Source: Aliiglaciecola lipolytica E3 (lineage in GTDB: Bacteria > Pseudomonadota > Gammaproteobacteria > Enterobacterales > Alteromonadaceae). From it: DNA of 64,000 nucleotides. The notes below the pieces were generated by a model. It saw only the letters and a program-made list of their open reading frames with translations. It made no database searches and was not told the origin of the DNA. Of this stretch, positions 55,822-64,000 are shown piece by piece (the stretch's first letter is position 1; every line of letters begins with the position of its first letter). The position numbers and the translations under genes are program-made. Location: NCBI RefSeq assembly GCF_000314975.1, contig NZ_BAEN01000035.1, positions 186,001-250,000 of the forward strand, given 5' to 3'.

Positions 55822-56304
55822 CTACAACAATGCTTCAATATCTTTTTCAATCGCACCAGGTTTAGTTTTAGGTGCATATCTTCCTACCACTTTTCCTTCT
55901 TTGTTAACGAGAAATTTTGTGAAATTCCACTTAACACTCTTACTGCCAAGTAACCCAGGTGCCTGATTTTTTAAAAATTCATACAAAGGTGAGGCGTTTT
56001 TACCGTTCACATCTGATTTTTTGAAAAGAGGAAAATCCAAATTGAAATTTAAACTACAAAATTGTTCTATTTCAGAATCTGAGCCTGGCTCTTGGTGACC
56101 AAATTGATCGCATGGAAAGCCGAGCACTTCTAGTCCTTGCGCCTTGTATTTTGTATACAGCGCTTGTAAACCATCATATTGTGGAGTGAAACCACACTTA
56201 CTTGCGGTATTGACAATTAACAGCACTTTTCCTTGATAGTCCGATAATGGTTTTAATTCACCATTATTTAGAGGCATTTGAAAATCGTAAATTGTGTTCG
56301 ACAT
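55822..56304 (-). CDS. Glutathione peroxidase family protein
   Basis: Thiol peroxidase (BtuE/GPx type) that reduces hydroperoxides. Start ATG 56304 gives 160 residues, the family length, beginning SNTIYDFQMPLNNGE; the longer frame to 56370 adds an unlike extension. Catalytic tetrad: C37 in NTASKCGFT, Gln in PCDQFGHQEP, and Trp/Asn in VKWNFTKFLV. Cysteine replaces selenocysteine. Its ribosome binding site is poor. Confidence 0.9.
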   Translation of the reverse strand: MSNTIYDFQMPLNNGELKPLSDYQGKVLLIVNTASKCGFTPQYDGLQALYTKYKAQGLEVLGFPCDQFGHQEPGSDSEIEQFCSLNFNLDFPLFKKSDVNGKNASPLYEFLKNQAPGLLGSKSVKWNFTKFLVNKEGKVVGRYAPKTKPGAIEKDIEALL

Positions 56305-56806
56305 AGGGTAAACTCGATATAGGTGTTGTAAGGCGATTGAACGATTTCTATTGTTATAGATAAAAACCAAACTTGTTCAATTTATTCGCATTGAAAGATA
56401 CATAATGGGGCTAGTCAGGATAGAGGTCAATAAGTGTTGGTAATACTTACCTAGGATTTAGTTGGTTTGAAAAAATAGGCGGCGTAGATAAGTTGGTAAA
56501 CCATCTAAGGGTTCTTAAGTGAATGACTCCTAACTCAATCTATTTAGGCTTAGAAAAAATCTGACAGTCGCAAAAGAGCGAAGAAAGGACATTGATGATC
56601 ATAAAAATGTCCAAATCATATTAGCTTGATAATGACACCTAATTGTTAACCAAACCGATGTGTTTAAATTATATTTCCTCTATTAATATCCTACTATTTA
56701 TTGGTCTAGTGACTTCCACATTTTGGTGACATTTTAGTCACATTGGTTTTGCTAGTATCCCATCATCTCATCAATTAAATTCGCTTGAATGTTGGAGGAA
56801 GACGAT
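56305..56806. promoter_or_regulatory. Control region of the TonB receptor / two-component operon
   Basis: About 500 bases between the divergent glutathione peroxidase gene and the leader ORF. Its main feature is the three-fold 11-bp repeat at 56718-56750. The remaining sequence is AT-rich, and I see no gene or RNA in it. Confidence 0.55.
56718..56750. promoter_or_regulatory. Three 11-bp direct repeats, probable response-regulator binding site
   Basis: ACATTTTGGTG, ACATTTTAGTC and ACATTGGTTTT start at 56718, 56729 and 56740, exactly 11 bases apart. OmpR/PhoB-class regulators bind tandem direct repeats with this spacing. The regulator encoded three genes downstream in the same operon is of this class. 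Confidence 0.65.
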
Positions 56807-56863
56807 ATGAGCAAGCAATTGAAACGAGTGTTATGGCTATCAAATAGAGGAGCGTCATTATGA
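56807..56863 (+). CDS. 18-residue leader ORF upstream of the TonB receptor
   Basis: ATG 56807 is preceded by GGAGGAA at good spacing. The frame encodes MSKQLKRVLWLSNRGASL and stops at TGA 56861-56863, which overlaps the receptor start (ATGA). A second strong ribosome binding site (AGAGGAG) for the receptor lies inside it. The arrangement suggests translational coupling or a leader peptide. No family is recognised. Confidence 0.5.
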   Translation: MSKQLKRVLWLSNRGASL

Positions 56864-59247
56864 GCTGGCAAGGTGATAAACTATCGTGGCTGCTGGTTTT
56901 GTGGGTAGTCATTTTTAGCGTCCCACTGTTTTCCTACGCAGCAGAGGCTCCTGGTGCACTAACTATTATCGTAACGTCGCAAAAAACGGAACGACCACTT
57001 TCCAACGTACAAGTTATTCTTAAAGAGCGAGAAACCGCGTCAATTCAAACACTAACTACTGATAAACAGGGGCGCATTGTTGTTGATTCGCTAGATCCGG
57101 GTTTATACGCCTTAACACTAAAGAAAGATGGCTTTGCTCTACTTTATGAGCCGAGTATTCGTGTAGTTACTCGCAAGAATATGAAAGTAGAGCTCGAGCT
57201 AAACGAACAAATTATTGAGGTGATCGAGGTACGAGCACAACAAGCAGATAAAGCTGGTTCAGGTTCAAACACCTATCTAGATAGAGAAGCATTACGTGGT
57301 GCTGTCGGTGGTGGTGCTGATCCTTTACTTTCATTAGATGGATTGCCGGGTTTAGCATCTTCAAGTGAATTCGCTAGCTTCAGTGTTCGAGGGCGCGGAC
57401 CAAGAGATAATTTGGTATTTGTGGATGATTTCCCTTTCGATAAGGCTGTCCACTTTGATGCAACTTTAGGAGAAGAGGAAGATGTTGGCGGTGGTGGTCG
57501 ATTCTCCATATTTGCGCCTAATGTTATCGGTGGTGCTGAGTTTTCTCCCGGTGGTTGGGGACCAGCATATGGGGGACGCGCTGCATCATTACTTAAGCTT
57601 GATGTTGCCGATGGGAATCCAAGTCCATCTGCAAGCTTCCGTTACGATCTCGCAGGCTACGAAGTGGGTTACGATGGCCCTATGGGCAAAACAGAAGACG
57701 CGACTTTACTGTTTTCTGCTCGCCGATTAGATTTCGGTCAATTATTTGAAACTATAGAAGAATTAGATATAGGTAACCCAATTTTAAGAGATGTCATTTT
57801 AAAGTCAGTAATACCGATAAATCAGAAGCACACCGTAGAAGTTTTGTTAATCGATACACATGAAGATTATACCCGCGATGTGACTCATGTTTTTGCATCC
57901 CCTAACTTTGAGGATGTTGCTCTTCAAAATGCTGAACAAGATAGTGATTTATATGGTTTAACCTTGCGTTCATTTGTTGGCGAGGCATCGGTTTGGACTA
58001 ATAAAGTATACTATCGTGAAAGTGATAAACTCAGCTCAGAAGGAGAAGCATTCCCTGATCTCGTCCCAGAGGGAACACCTGCCTCAGACTTTCCTGTACG
58101 TGAAGGTATTATTGCCATCAGTGAAGGTGAAAAAGAACTTGGCTGGAGAAGTGATTTTGAAACTGAAAATCAATGGGGTATGTTCAGCACAGGTGTTAGA
58201 GTCAGTCAAATTGAATTGGATTACAGCACGGTTTTAGATGGTGATTGGATTCGGTTTGTTTATGATGACGATGATTTTAGACCCGATTCCACACAGCATT
58301 ATATTGTACTAACACCGGAAAATATGGATTCTTCAAAACGTCAAAAGGAAACTAACTATGCTGGCTATGTAAATCAAGTATTTGAATTTGATAGCTGGAA
58401 CTTTGGAACGGGGGTGCGCTTTGAACAGGACGGCTTTGCTGACGAAAGTTTGGTTTCACCTCGACTTAACATTAACTGGATGCCAAATGACTCCGTTAAA
58501 TATTTTGCCACGGCGGGGATTTTTCATCAGTCACCACGTTATTTAGATATTGCTGCTAATGAAACTAATGATTTAAAGAATGAAAAAATCACCCATAGCA
58601 GCATTGGCTTTCAATATTTTTCGAATAGTAATTGGTCTGTGTTAACGGAGGCTTATTACCAAAGCCTTGATGATCTTGTGGTTGACTTTGACCGAGCTAG
58701 TGGTACGTATGCCAATGTCGGGGATGGAACGTCATATGGAGTAGACATTGTCGTAAATGCCACTATTTTTGAAGGGCTTTACGCAACCACTACCTATTCT
58801 TACAATGATGCGGTTGTTGATCGCAAAGATGGCCGTGGTGATGTTAGTGCTGAATTCAGTCGGGAGCACGTTGCGACTGTTGGGCTGACATGGGAAATTA
58901 ACGACCGTTGGAAAGTTGCTGGTCGTTACAAGTACCTTTCTGGTTTGCCTGATGATGAGTTTATAATTCACGAAAATGTATTGGGTGATGGACAACCGTT
59001 ACGTTATTCCAAAGAAATCATTGAACGTAATGTTAGCCGTAAAAGTGGCGCTGGAATATTTAACGTACGTGTTGATTATCGCAGAGCTTTCGGCCCGATC
59101 GATATGACAGCGTTTCTTGATATCATTAATGTCACAGCTGCTTCCTCAAATGATGAAAGTGAGTTTGACTACCGTCGTGGTGTTGTTGTTAAAGATGACA
59201 GCGAAGCTGAGCCGCTTATTGGTTTACGGCTAGATTACGCTTGGTAG
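56860..59247 (+). CDS. TonB-dependent receptor with N-terminal carboxypeptidase-regulatory-like domain
   Basis: A 795-residue outer-membrane receptor. The signal peptide (WLLVLWVVIFSVPLFSYAAE) is followed by a CarboxypepD_reg-like beta-sandwich (TIIVTSQKTERPLSNVQVI, GRIVVDSLDPGLYALTL; about 30-110). The plug follows (GLPGLASSSEFASFSVRGRG, PAYGGRAASLL), then a barrel ending LIGLRLDYAW. Receptors of this shape often serve metal chelates or oligomers; the substrate is not evident. It is the first large gene of an operon with a response regulator (25 bases on) and a histidine kinase. This suggests that the receptor is the main target of that pair. Confidence 0.88.
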   Translation: MSWQGDKLSWLLVLWVVIFSVPLFSYAAEAPGALTIIVTSQKTERPLSNVQVILKERETASIQTLTTDKQGRIVVDSLDPGLYALTLKKDGFALLYEPSIRVVTRKNMKVELELNEQIIEVIEVRAQQADKAGSGSNTYLDREALRGAVGGGADPLLSLDGLPGLASSSEFASFSVRGRGPRDNLVFVDDFPFDKAVHFDATLGEEEDVGGGGRFSIFAPNVIGGAEFSPGGWGPAYGGRAASLLKLDVADGNPSPSASFRYDLAGYEVGYDGPMGKTEDATLLFSARRLDFGQLFETIEELDIGNPILRDVILKSVIPINQKHTVEVLLIDTHEDYTRDVTHVFASPNFEDVALQNAEQDSDLYGLTLRSFVGEASVWTNKVYYRESDKLSSEGEAFPDLVPEGTPASDFPVREGIIAISEGEKELGWRSDFETENQWGMFSTGVRVSQIELDYSTVLDGDWIRFVYDDDDFRPDSTQHYIVLTPENMDSSKRQKETNYAGYVNQVFEFDSWNFGTGVRFEQDGFADESLVSPRLNINWMPNDSVKYFATAGIFHQSPRYLDIAANETNDLKNEKITHSSIGFQYFSNSNWSVLTEAYYQSLDDLVVDFDRASGTYANVGDGTSYGVDIVVNATIFEGLYATTTYSYNDAVVDRKDGRGDVSAEFSREHVATVGLTWEINDRWKVAGRYKYLSGLPDDEFIIHENVLGDGQPLRYSKEIIERNVSRKSGAGIFNVRVDYRRAFGPIDMTAFLDIINVTAASSNDESEFDYRRGVVVKDDSEAEPLIGLRLDYAW

Positions 59248-59272
59248 GAGCAGAAATTAAAGGGGGGTTAGC

Positions 59273-59974
59273 ATGGCACAAGCGCTTGATTATCCAGCAA
59301 TTCGAGCATTGATTGTAGAAGACAATCGTGACATTTGTGAAAACATTTCTGCATACCTTGAAAAGTATCGCTTCATTCTAGATTTTGCTTACGATGGTAT
59401 CAGCGCAATGCATCTAGCAAAAACGAATACGTTTGATGTGATTGTTTTAGACCTAATGCTTCCAGGCATGGATGGTTTACGCTTTTGCCAAAATTTACGC
59501 ACTGAGGCTGAAGTTGAAACGCCTGTTCTCATTTTAACCGCCAAAGACACTCTCGAAGACAAACTAAAAGGATTTGAAGCAGGGGCTGATGACTACTTGA
59601 TCAAGCCCTTTGCATTGCAAGAGCTTCATGCTCGACTTCAAGCACTATACAAACGTAGCCTTGGTAAGAAAGACAAGCTATTAGAAGTTGGCGAATTAAC
59701 CCTTAATCGCTCAACATTAACAGTGCACCGTGCAGGAAAACGTATCGACTTGAGTCCTATAAGTATGAAACTCTTACAACGATTAATGGAAGAGTCACCG
59801 TCTGTTGTAGCTCGTAATACACTTGAAACTTTGCTGTGGGCAGATGAACACCCTGATGGTGATGCGCTTCGATCTCATATGTACAAGCTTAGGCAGGCCA
59901 TTGACAAACCCTTTAAAAAACCGCTTATTCATACCATACACCGAGTTGGTTACCGACTTACTGAAGAAGTGTAG
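59273..59974 (+). CDS. OmpR-family response regulator
   Basis: A 233-residue two-domain regulator. Receiver: acidic pair E16/D17 in IVEDN, phospho-acceptor D60 in VLDLMLPGMDG, T89 in ILTAKD and K111 in YLIKPF. The C-terminal winged helix has VHRAGKRIDLSPISMKLLQRL and ends LIHTIHRVGYRL. It is preceded by AAAGGGGGGTTAGC. Located between the receptor and the kinase genes (2-base gap to the kinase). Probably binds the 11-bp repeats upstream of the operon. Confidence 0.95.
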   Translation: MAQALDYPAIRALIVEDNRDICENISAYLEKYRFILDFAYDGISAMHLAKTNTFDVIVLDLMLPGMDGLRFCQNLRTEAEVETPVLILTAKDTLEDKLKGFEAGADDYLIKPFALQELHARLQALYKRSLGKKDKLLEVGELTLNRSTLTVHRAGKRIDLSPISMKLLQRLMEESPSVVARNTLETLLWADEHPDGDALRSHMYKLRQAIDKPFKKPLIHTIHRVGYRLTEEV

Positions 59975-59976
59975 TC

Positions 59977-61209
59977 ATGTATAGGTACAGTTTACGAAAG
60001 CGAGTCGCAATTGCATTTGCCGTATGTGTTGCAATGCTCAGTGTGGTTTGGGGCTTTGCTTTTTTTACAGCAATCAAACTCAGTGAAGACCGTGTATTAA
60101 CACGTCAACTTGAACATGCGGTTGAAGGCTATCCAATTATGCCTGCAAATATTGTTGTTTATGAGAATGTCGATAACTTACCTGAATCGCTGAAGTTGTG
60201 GGCGCAGGCTCGTCCTAAAGTCGGCGTATACGAGTTTGAAAGCGCTGAGTTGCATGTCGCTGTTATTCAGCCTGTCAATTCTTCTCATAATGTATTTGTT
60301 GTTTTCGATGTTGAAGGTATTGAGGCTGAATCATCTGAGGACTGGTTGTGGCTACTTGGTATTACTATTGTGGTGGGAACGCTTGGAACACTAGGGTTTG
60401 GGCTTGGCGTTATTGTGATGCGCAGAGCCGTGGCACCGGTGACACAACTTGCAAAAACTGTGTCAAAGATAAATCCAGAACAATTAACAGATGAAGACCA
60501 TAAACGCATTGAAGCCAAAAATTTTGGTGATGATGAGGTAGGCGTTCTTGCTAGAACATTAGAGCAAACTTTAGAGCGGGTTGGAGCATTTGTTGAAAGA
60601 GAGCGCTATTTTACAGCTGCTGCCAGTCATGAGTTGCGAACGCCAATTACAGTAATAACTGGTGCGATAGAATTACTTGAATTGATTGAGCTCTCAGATG
60701 AGGATAAAAAAATACTAGATCGCCTCAGACGTGCAAACCTCGATATGAAAACCACCATTGAAATGTTTTTGTGCCTTGCCCGTGAAACAGATGAAGGTTT
60801 ATATAATGAGCTGTTTTTTGTGATGCCTCTGGTAAATAAAGCAGTTGAGCAACAGCGTCATTTGTTAAACCGCAAAAGTATAGAGTTAGATATTGAAAAA
60901 CTTGCCAATCCTAAAATTTATGGCCATCCCCCGGCATTTTTTATTACGGTCAATAACCTCATTCGAAATGCATTTGAGCACACACTATTAGAACAGGCCA
61001 AAATCTCTATTTTGGTTAAGGAAAATGAGCTTTTAATCACTAATCAACTCACCATTAAAAATAATGAGAGTAATATGTTCATTGAGCCAGCTTTAGCTCA
61101 GGGGTATGGATTAGGATTAGGTATTGTGCAAAGATTATGTGAACGCAATGAATGGTCATTTTCATTGAATTTAGAAGATGGCAGTATGGTTGCTCAGTTA
61201 TCATGGTAA
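59977..61209 (+). CDS. Sensor histidine kinase with no recognisable G1 box
   Basis: A 410-residue membrane kinase. Two membrane helices (about 12-34 and 124-148) flank a short periplasmic domain of about 90 residues. HAMP-like RRAVAPVTQLAKTV follows, then the H-box AAASHELRTP (H218), N-box NNLIRNAFEH (326-335) and G2 box GYGLGLGIVQ (376-385). Between N and G2 boxes the usual D-x-G-x-G is absent: the corresponding strand reads ELLITNQLTI. The kinase may bind ATP differently or act mainly as phosphatase. Partner of the preceding response regulator; last gene of the operon. Confidence 0.92.
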   Translation: MYRYSLRKRVAIAFAVCVAMLSVVWGFAFFTAIKLSEDRVLTRQLEHAVEGYPIMPANIVVYENVDNLPESLKLWAQARPKVGVYEFESAELHVAVIQPVNSSHNVFVVFDVEGIEAESSEDWLWLLGITIVVGTLGTLGFGLGVIVMRRAVAPVTQLAKTVSKINPEQLTDEDHKRIEAKNFGDDEVGVLARTLEQTLERVGAFVERERYFTAAASHELRTPITVITGAIELLELIELSDEDKKILDRLRRANLDMKTTIEMFLCLARETDEGLYNELFFVMPLVNKAVEQQRHLLNRKSIELDIEKLANPKIYGHPPAFFITVNNLIRNAFEHTLLEQAKISILVKENELLITNQLTIKNNESNMFIEPALAQGYGLGLGIVQRLCERNEWSFSLNLEDGSMVAQLSW

Positions 61210-61702
61210 GCTTTTTTCTTAGCTAATCCCCTTCATCACTAGCAACGACACGACTAACTAACCAATAACGCCAATCAGGAGTTAATGAGCGGCGAGCTTG
61301 TAAAACAAGTACAAATCCTTCTTCTTGATTACCAAGGCCATCTAACCTGCCATCGTCATAGTCACTTTCTTCTCGGTCTTCTTCACCCTTGGTTAAATCA
61401 TCAACAGGTGGAAGGGAACTAAAACAGATTTTTTATTGTGCTAATACTGCGTTACTAAAGGTAAATCGTATGAGCCATAAAACGGCTAAATATATAATTT
61501 TTCTATAAGACTAATTCAATTTATTATATGGGATGTTATATAGCTAGGTAACGTATTCGCTGAGGAAATGGTTCTCTATTAATTTTATATTTTCTCTTCT
61601 AATATAGTGTTTTTACAAAAAGCACTTACGTCCGAGTTTGGCACATTTCTGACTGTCAGATTAGGTCTAAAGCATTTGACCATGAGCTTAAGCTACTACA
61701 TC
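61210..61702. other. Region between the kinase and FapA-family genes
   Basis: About 490 bases. The left half holds the start-less coding remnant on the minus strand (61223-61432). The right half is AT-rich, and I see no gene, terminator hairpin or RNA in it. Confidence 0.6.
61223..61432 (-). pseudogene. Start-less coding remnant, about 69 codons
   Basis: On the minus strand a frame is open from an in-frame TAA at 61433-61435 to a TAG at 61223-61225. It contains no ATG, GTG or TTG. Its translation looks like real protein: SSLPPVDDLTKGEEDREE, then GRLDGLGNQEEGFVLVLQ and RSLTPDWRYWLVSRVV. This suggests the 3' end of a gene whose 5' part has been lost. The parent family is not recognised. Confidence 0.5.
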
Positions 61703-63358
61703 TTAAATGAGAGGCTCGTAATTCCATTGGTGGCCTTCATAATGAATTTTAGCTTTTGCGTATTCTCGTTCAGCTCGCCAAGTTCTATTGTTCAGTTTTA
61801 CCACGACACCTGCATATAAACGTTTATTAGCGATTAACTTAATTTCTTGCTGATATGTTTCTTTAGCTAATTTCAGTTTGACTGCTTTTTCTTCCAACCA
61901 AGCTAAGAGCTGAGACTCACTTTTAAACATTTCTTCAGCTTCTGCCAATTTACGTTTAAGTTCAGGATGAATTTTTTTGCTACGAATTAATTCAAACTTA
62001 TCTTTGTGTCGAGAGTTGTTATTACGTAACTGTTGCAATAACTCCTCTACCGTATCTCGCCTTTCCAACAGGTTGTTGAAGCCCTGACTAAAGTCAATAT
62101 TGAGATGACTGCCAGATACCGCTCCTAACGTGCCTGCGGTGATGCTTGCTTTACACTGTATATCACAAGCGAAAAGGTTGCCGTTGGGTTTATCAACCGG
62201 ACCTACTGTTACGCCGCCGCCACACACTATTTTGCTATAAGCTAACTGCCGTCCTATGGTTACGTTGCCGTTACATTGAATATTAAGACCTTGTCCATGC
62301 TGCACATGAATGCTGCCTTCGGCGGTAAGTTTAGTGCTGAACTCTGTACTATGTTCGTTTACTTTACCCATAGCACCTTCTGTGATTATTATGTCTCCGC
62401 CAGCTTTGATGGTGGCCGACTCAACAAATCCATTGATAGTGACATCACCGCTGGCGGTGATCTCCATTTTTTCAGTTACATCGCCATTAACTAGTACCGC
62501 GCCATCGTACTTAATATTACCTGTACCAACATTTACGCCCTTGCATATAAAGGTGTCATCGACCCACATTTTTTCATTTTGAAACTTCGGCATACCAGTA
62601 ATAGCTGCTAGATATAAATTTTCATCTTTATCACTGCTTTTAATGCCATCACCCGGTCGGAATTTGATCCAACTGCCAGGTTTTGGGGCAATGACATCAC
62701 CTTTGACTGTAAAACCACTGCGTCCTTTGGTAGGTGGTTCTCTGCGCAGTACTTCTGTATTTGCTTTAACACATATAACATCACCTAAGTTGCGCATATC
62801 TACACGTGTTGAACTGCTACTTTGCGGCCTTAAAATCCTTTCCAGTGCATTAGGTACAAGTGGCTTTAATTTGGAATCTTTGCCATTTTTTACTGGAAGC
62901 CCCTTAGCAAATAGATCGTCAACAATGGTGCCTGGTTGGGATTTCTTAGCTGAAATAGCCACTTTTTTAAGTATTTTTTTGCTGATCCCTCTAGTCACAC
63001 CTTTTTCAGTGGCTAGATTCATTAATTCTTTTGGGGAAGGGGAGTGACCGCCATATGCTGAACTGATGGAAATAAACGCGACCATGTCGTTATCTTCGAC
63101 ACGAAACCTTACAACCGCGTCTTTTTTTTCTGCGACCACTTCCTTGATAACGTGTTCGCTATTTTCTTTGCGGGCTTTCACTAAAAGTTCGACGGCATTA
63201 ATGACGTTTTCATCTGACAAATATAAGTTAGCGAATTGACTGTTTTCAAATTCACTAATCAATGCTTTTGCATCAACTTTAGCGTCTACTTCGCTTGGTT
63301 GAATAAGCAAATTTAAATATACGCCACTTTCATCAAGTTGAAAATCAATGCCCTTCAT
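61703..63358 (-). CDS. FapA-family (DUF342) protein
   Basis: I start at ATG 63358, where CAGGTGG gives a good ribosome binding site, for about 551 residues. An N-terminal domain (to about 170) is followed by the DUF342/FapA parallel beta-helix. Its repeated strands include GAVLVNGDVTEKMEITASGDVTING (given here only as landmark), ATIKAGGDIIITEGAMG and GSIHVQHGQG. A C-terminal coiled coil follows (about 430-520; LLERRDTVEELLQQL, KRKLAEAEEMFKSE). FapA-type proteins are polar or cell-surface-associated, but their activity is not established. Single gene, upstream of which sbcB ends on the same strand. Confidence 0.87.
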   Translation of the reverse strand: MKGIDFQLDESGVYLNLLIQPSEVDAKVDAKALISEFENSQFANLYLSDENVINAVELLVKARKENSEHVIKEVVAEKKDAVVRFRVEDNDMVAFISISSAYGGHSPSPKELMNLATEKGVTRGISKKILKKVAISAKKSQPGTIVDDLFAKGLPVKNGKDSKLKPLVPNALERILRPQSSSSTRVDMRNLGDVICVKANTEVLRREPPTKGRSGFTVKGDVIAPKPGSWIKFRPGDGIKSSDKDENLYLAAITGMPKFQNEKMWVDDTFICKGVNVGTGNIKYDGAVLVNGDVTEKMEITASGDVTINGFVESATIKAGGDIIITEGAMGKVNEHSTEFSTKLTAEGSIHVQHGQGLNIQCNGNVTIGRQLAYSKIVCGGGVTVGPVDKPNGNLFACDIQCKASITAGTLGAVSGSHLNIDFSQGFNNLLERRDTVEELLQQLRNNNSRHKDKFELIRSKKIHPELKRKLAEAEEMFKSESQLLAWLEEKAVKLKLAKETYQQEIKLIANKRLYAGVVVKLNNRTWRAEREYAKAKIHYEGHQWNYEPLI

Positions 63359-63560
63359 TACTACCACCTGAAATTAATCTGATTTACTGCTTACTGTTTT
63401 ATCGACAATAAAGATAAATATATTAATTTAATAATTACTTAGCAGATTACTTACTAACCAATGGCTTACGTTAGTAAGTACGCTATAAACCTTATATCAT
63501 ATTTAAGCCAGTTTGACGTCACATTATTTACCCAAATACTAACGGCCTTATCTTCTATTG

Positions 63561-64000
63561 CTAGAGACTTTCTGCGTATTGATGCAAGGCTCTAATAATT
63601 GCTCTTTTATCTGGATTGTTTTGGTACTCAAAAGTCAGTTCTTCAAGCAAACCTAAGTATTCGGGAAGCCGTATACTGGCCGGCGAATCTGGATCGGTTA
63701 ATCGATACTGCCTGTGTCGTTGCCATTTAATAACTTCTTCTTCACTTAAACTTAATGGATAGTTTCTGGCACGATAACGAAACAACAATGTATTTAATCT
63801 AGGGTCAGAAAATCCCCAATCTTTGCTGCCTAAATTAGTAGGATCCATCTGATGAATTTGAGTTAATTTACTTCGATCTGAATCACTAAGAAAACCGCCA
63901 GAATATAGAGCGTAATCTGGATCAATAGAATCTTCTGATTTTCTTTCTTGTGAATATAGTGAAATCAGTTTATCGGCTAGGCTGACTTGGCTCTTCAATA
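63561..64000 (-). CDS. sbcB: Exodeoxyribonuclease I (partial, C-terminal part)
   Basis: Only the last 146 or so residues are in the window; the 5' end lies beyond 64000, and the methionine near 63998 is internal. ALYSGGFLSDSDRSKL, FRYRARNYPLSLSEEE, RHRQYRLTD and ALHQYAESL align with the C-terminal helical domain of E. coli exonuclease I, which degrades single-stranded DNA 3' to 5'. The exonuclease motifs are not visible here. The stop is at 63561, with no clear terminator before the FapA-family gene. Confidence 0.9.
   Translation of the reverse strand, partial: LKSQVSLADKLISLYSQERKSEDSIDPDYALYSGGFLSDSDRSKLTQIHQMDPTNLGSKDWGFSDPRLNTLLFRYRARNYPLSLSEEEVIKWQRHRQYRLTDPDSPASIRLPEYLGLLEELTFEYQNNPDKRAIIRALHQYAESL

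Noticed and set aside
62643-63047. 134-codon plus-strand frame opposite the FapA-family gene
   Set aside because: Antisense shadow; the minus-strand product has clear family features.
1-64000. tRNA, rRNA, CRISPR, prophage or insertion-sequence content
   Set aside because: No cloverleaf or CCA ends, no regularly spaced repeats and no transposase, integrase or phage structural genes were seen on either strand.

Overview
The window reads as chromosome of an AT-rich marine gammaproteobacterium, most likely Alteromonadales (an Alteromonas/Catenovulum-type polysaccharide degrader). This is inferred from E. coli-like housekeeping genes (gltA, sdhCDAB, sucABCD, glnS, rimO, sohB, sbcB) mixed with large TonB-dependent receptors, flavin-dependent tryptophan-halogenase homologues, a Pla-1/cef (VolA-like) surface lipase, an M2 peptidase and GH13 alpha-glucan enzymes. 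No rRNA, tRNA, CRISPR array, insertion sequence or prophage was found.

Layout. 1-7.2 kb: an exported TldD homologue (cut by the window edge), rimO, a TPR protein with a degenerate GGDEF domain, small membrane and hypothetical proteins, tcdA. 7.5-10.4 kb: GDP-mannose genes manC-manB. 10.5-22.6 kb: a DUF3429 gene, then gltA divergent from sdhCDAB-sucAB-sucCD, a nearly complete TCA segment. 22.8-43.1 kb: an accessory alpha-glucan region. It holds a halogenase homologue that appears to start at AUU, a TonB receptor, a three-CBM lipoprotein pullulanase, two tail-to-tail SGNH/GDSL proteins, a carbamoyltransferase-SxtJ-DUF5989 operon, a frameshifted second halogenase, a SusA-like neopullulanase and a LacI-type regulator. 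43.3-56.3 kb: glnS, a YciK-like dehydrogenase, VolA-like lipase, sohB, M2 dipeptidase, a Lys/Ala-rich protein, a NIF3-like protein, elyC, cmoM, an ldhA-like gene, glutathione peroxidase. 56.7-61.2 kb: a self-contained module of leader ORF, TonB receptor, response regulator and histidine kinase. 61.2-64 kb: an orphan coding remnant, a FapA-family gene and the 3' end of sbcB.

How the parts fit. In the alpha-glucan region the receptor would import maltooligosaccharides released by the outer-membrane pullulanase, and the SusA-like enzyme would degrade them further. An identical 14-bp near-palindrome stands before both the receptor and the SusA-like gene, which suggests one regulon under the neighbouring LacI-family protein. 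The carbamoyltransferase/SxtJ/DUF5989/SGNH group inside this region is the best candidate for an uncharacterised system, probably modifying a glycan or small molecule at the envelope. In the 56.7-61.2 kb module, three 11-bp direct repeats upstream of the receptor look like an OmpR-class binding site, so the two-component pair probably controls its own operon.

The most checkable oddities are the AUU start, the single-base frameshift in the second halogenase, the shared operator, the 11-bp repeats with an 18-codon leader ORF, a FadR-like site before the lipase, the kinase lacking a recognisable G1 box, and a start-less gene remnant at 61.2-61.4 kb.
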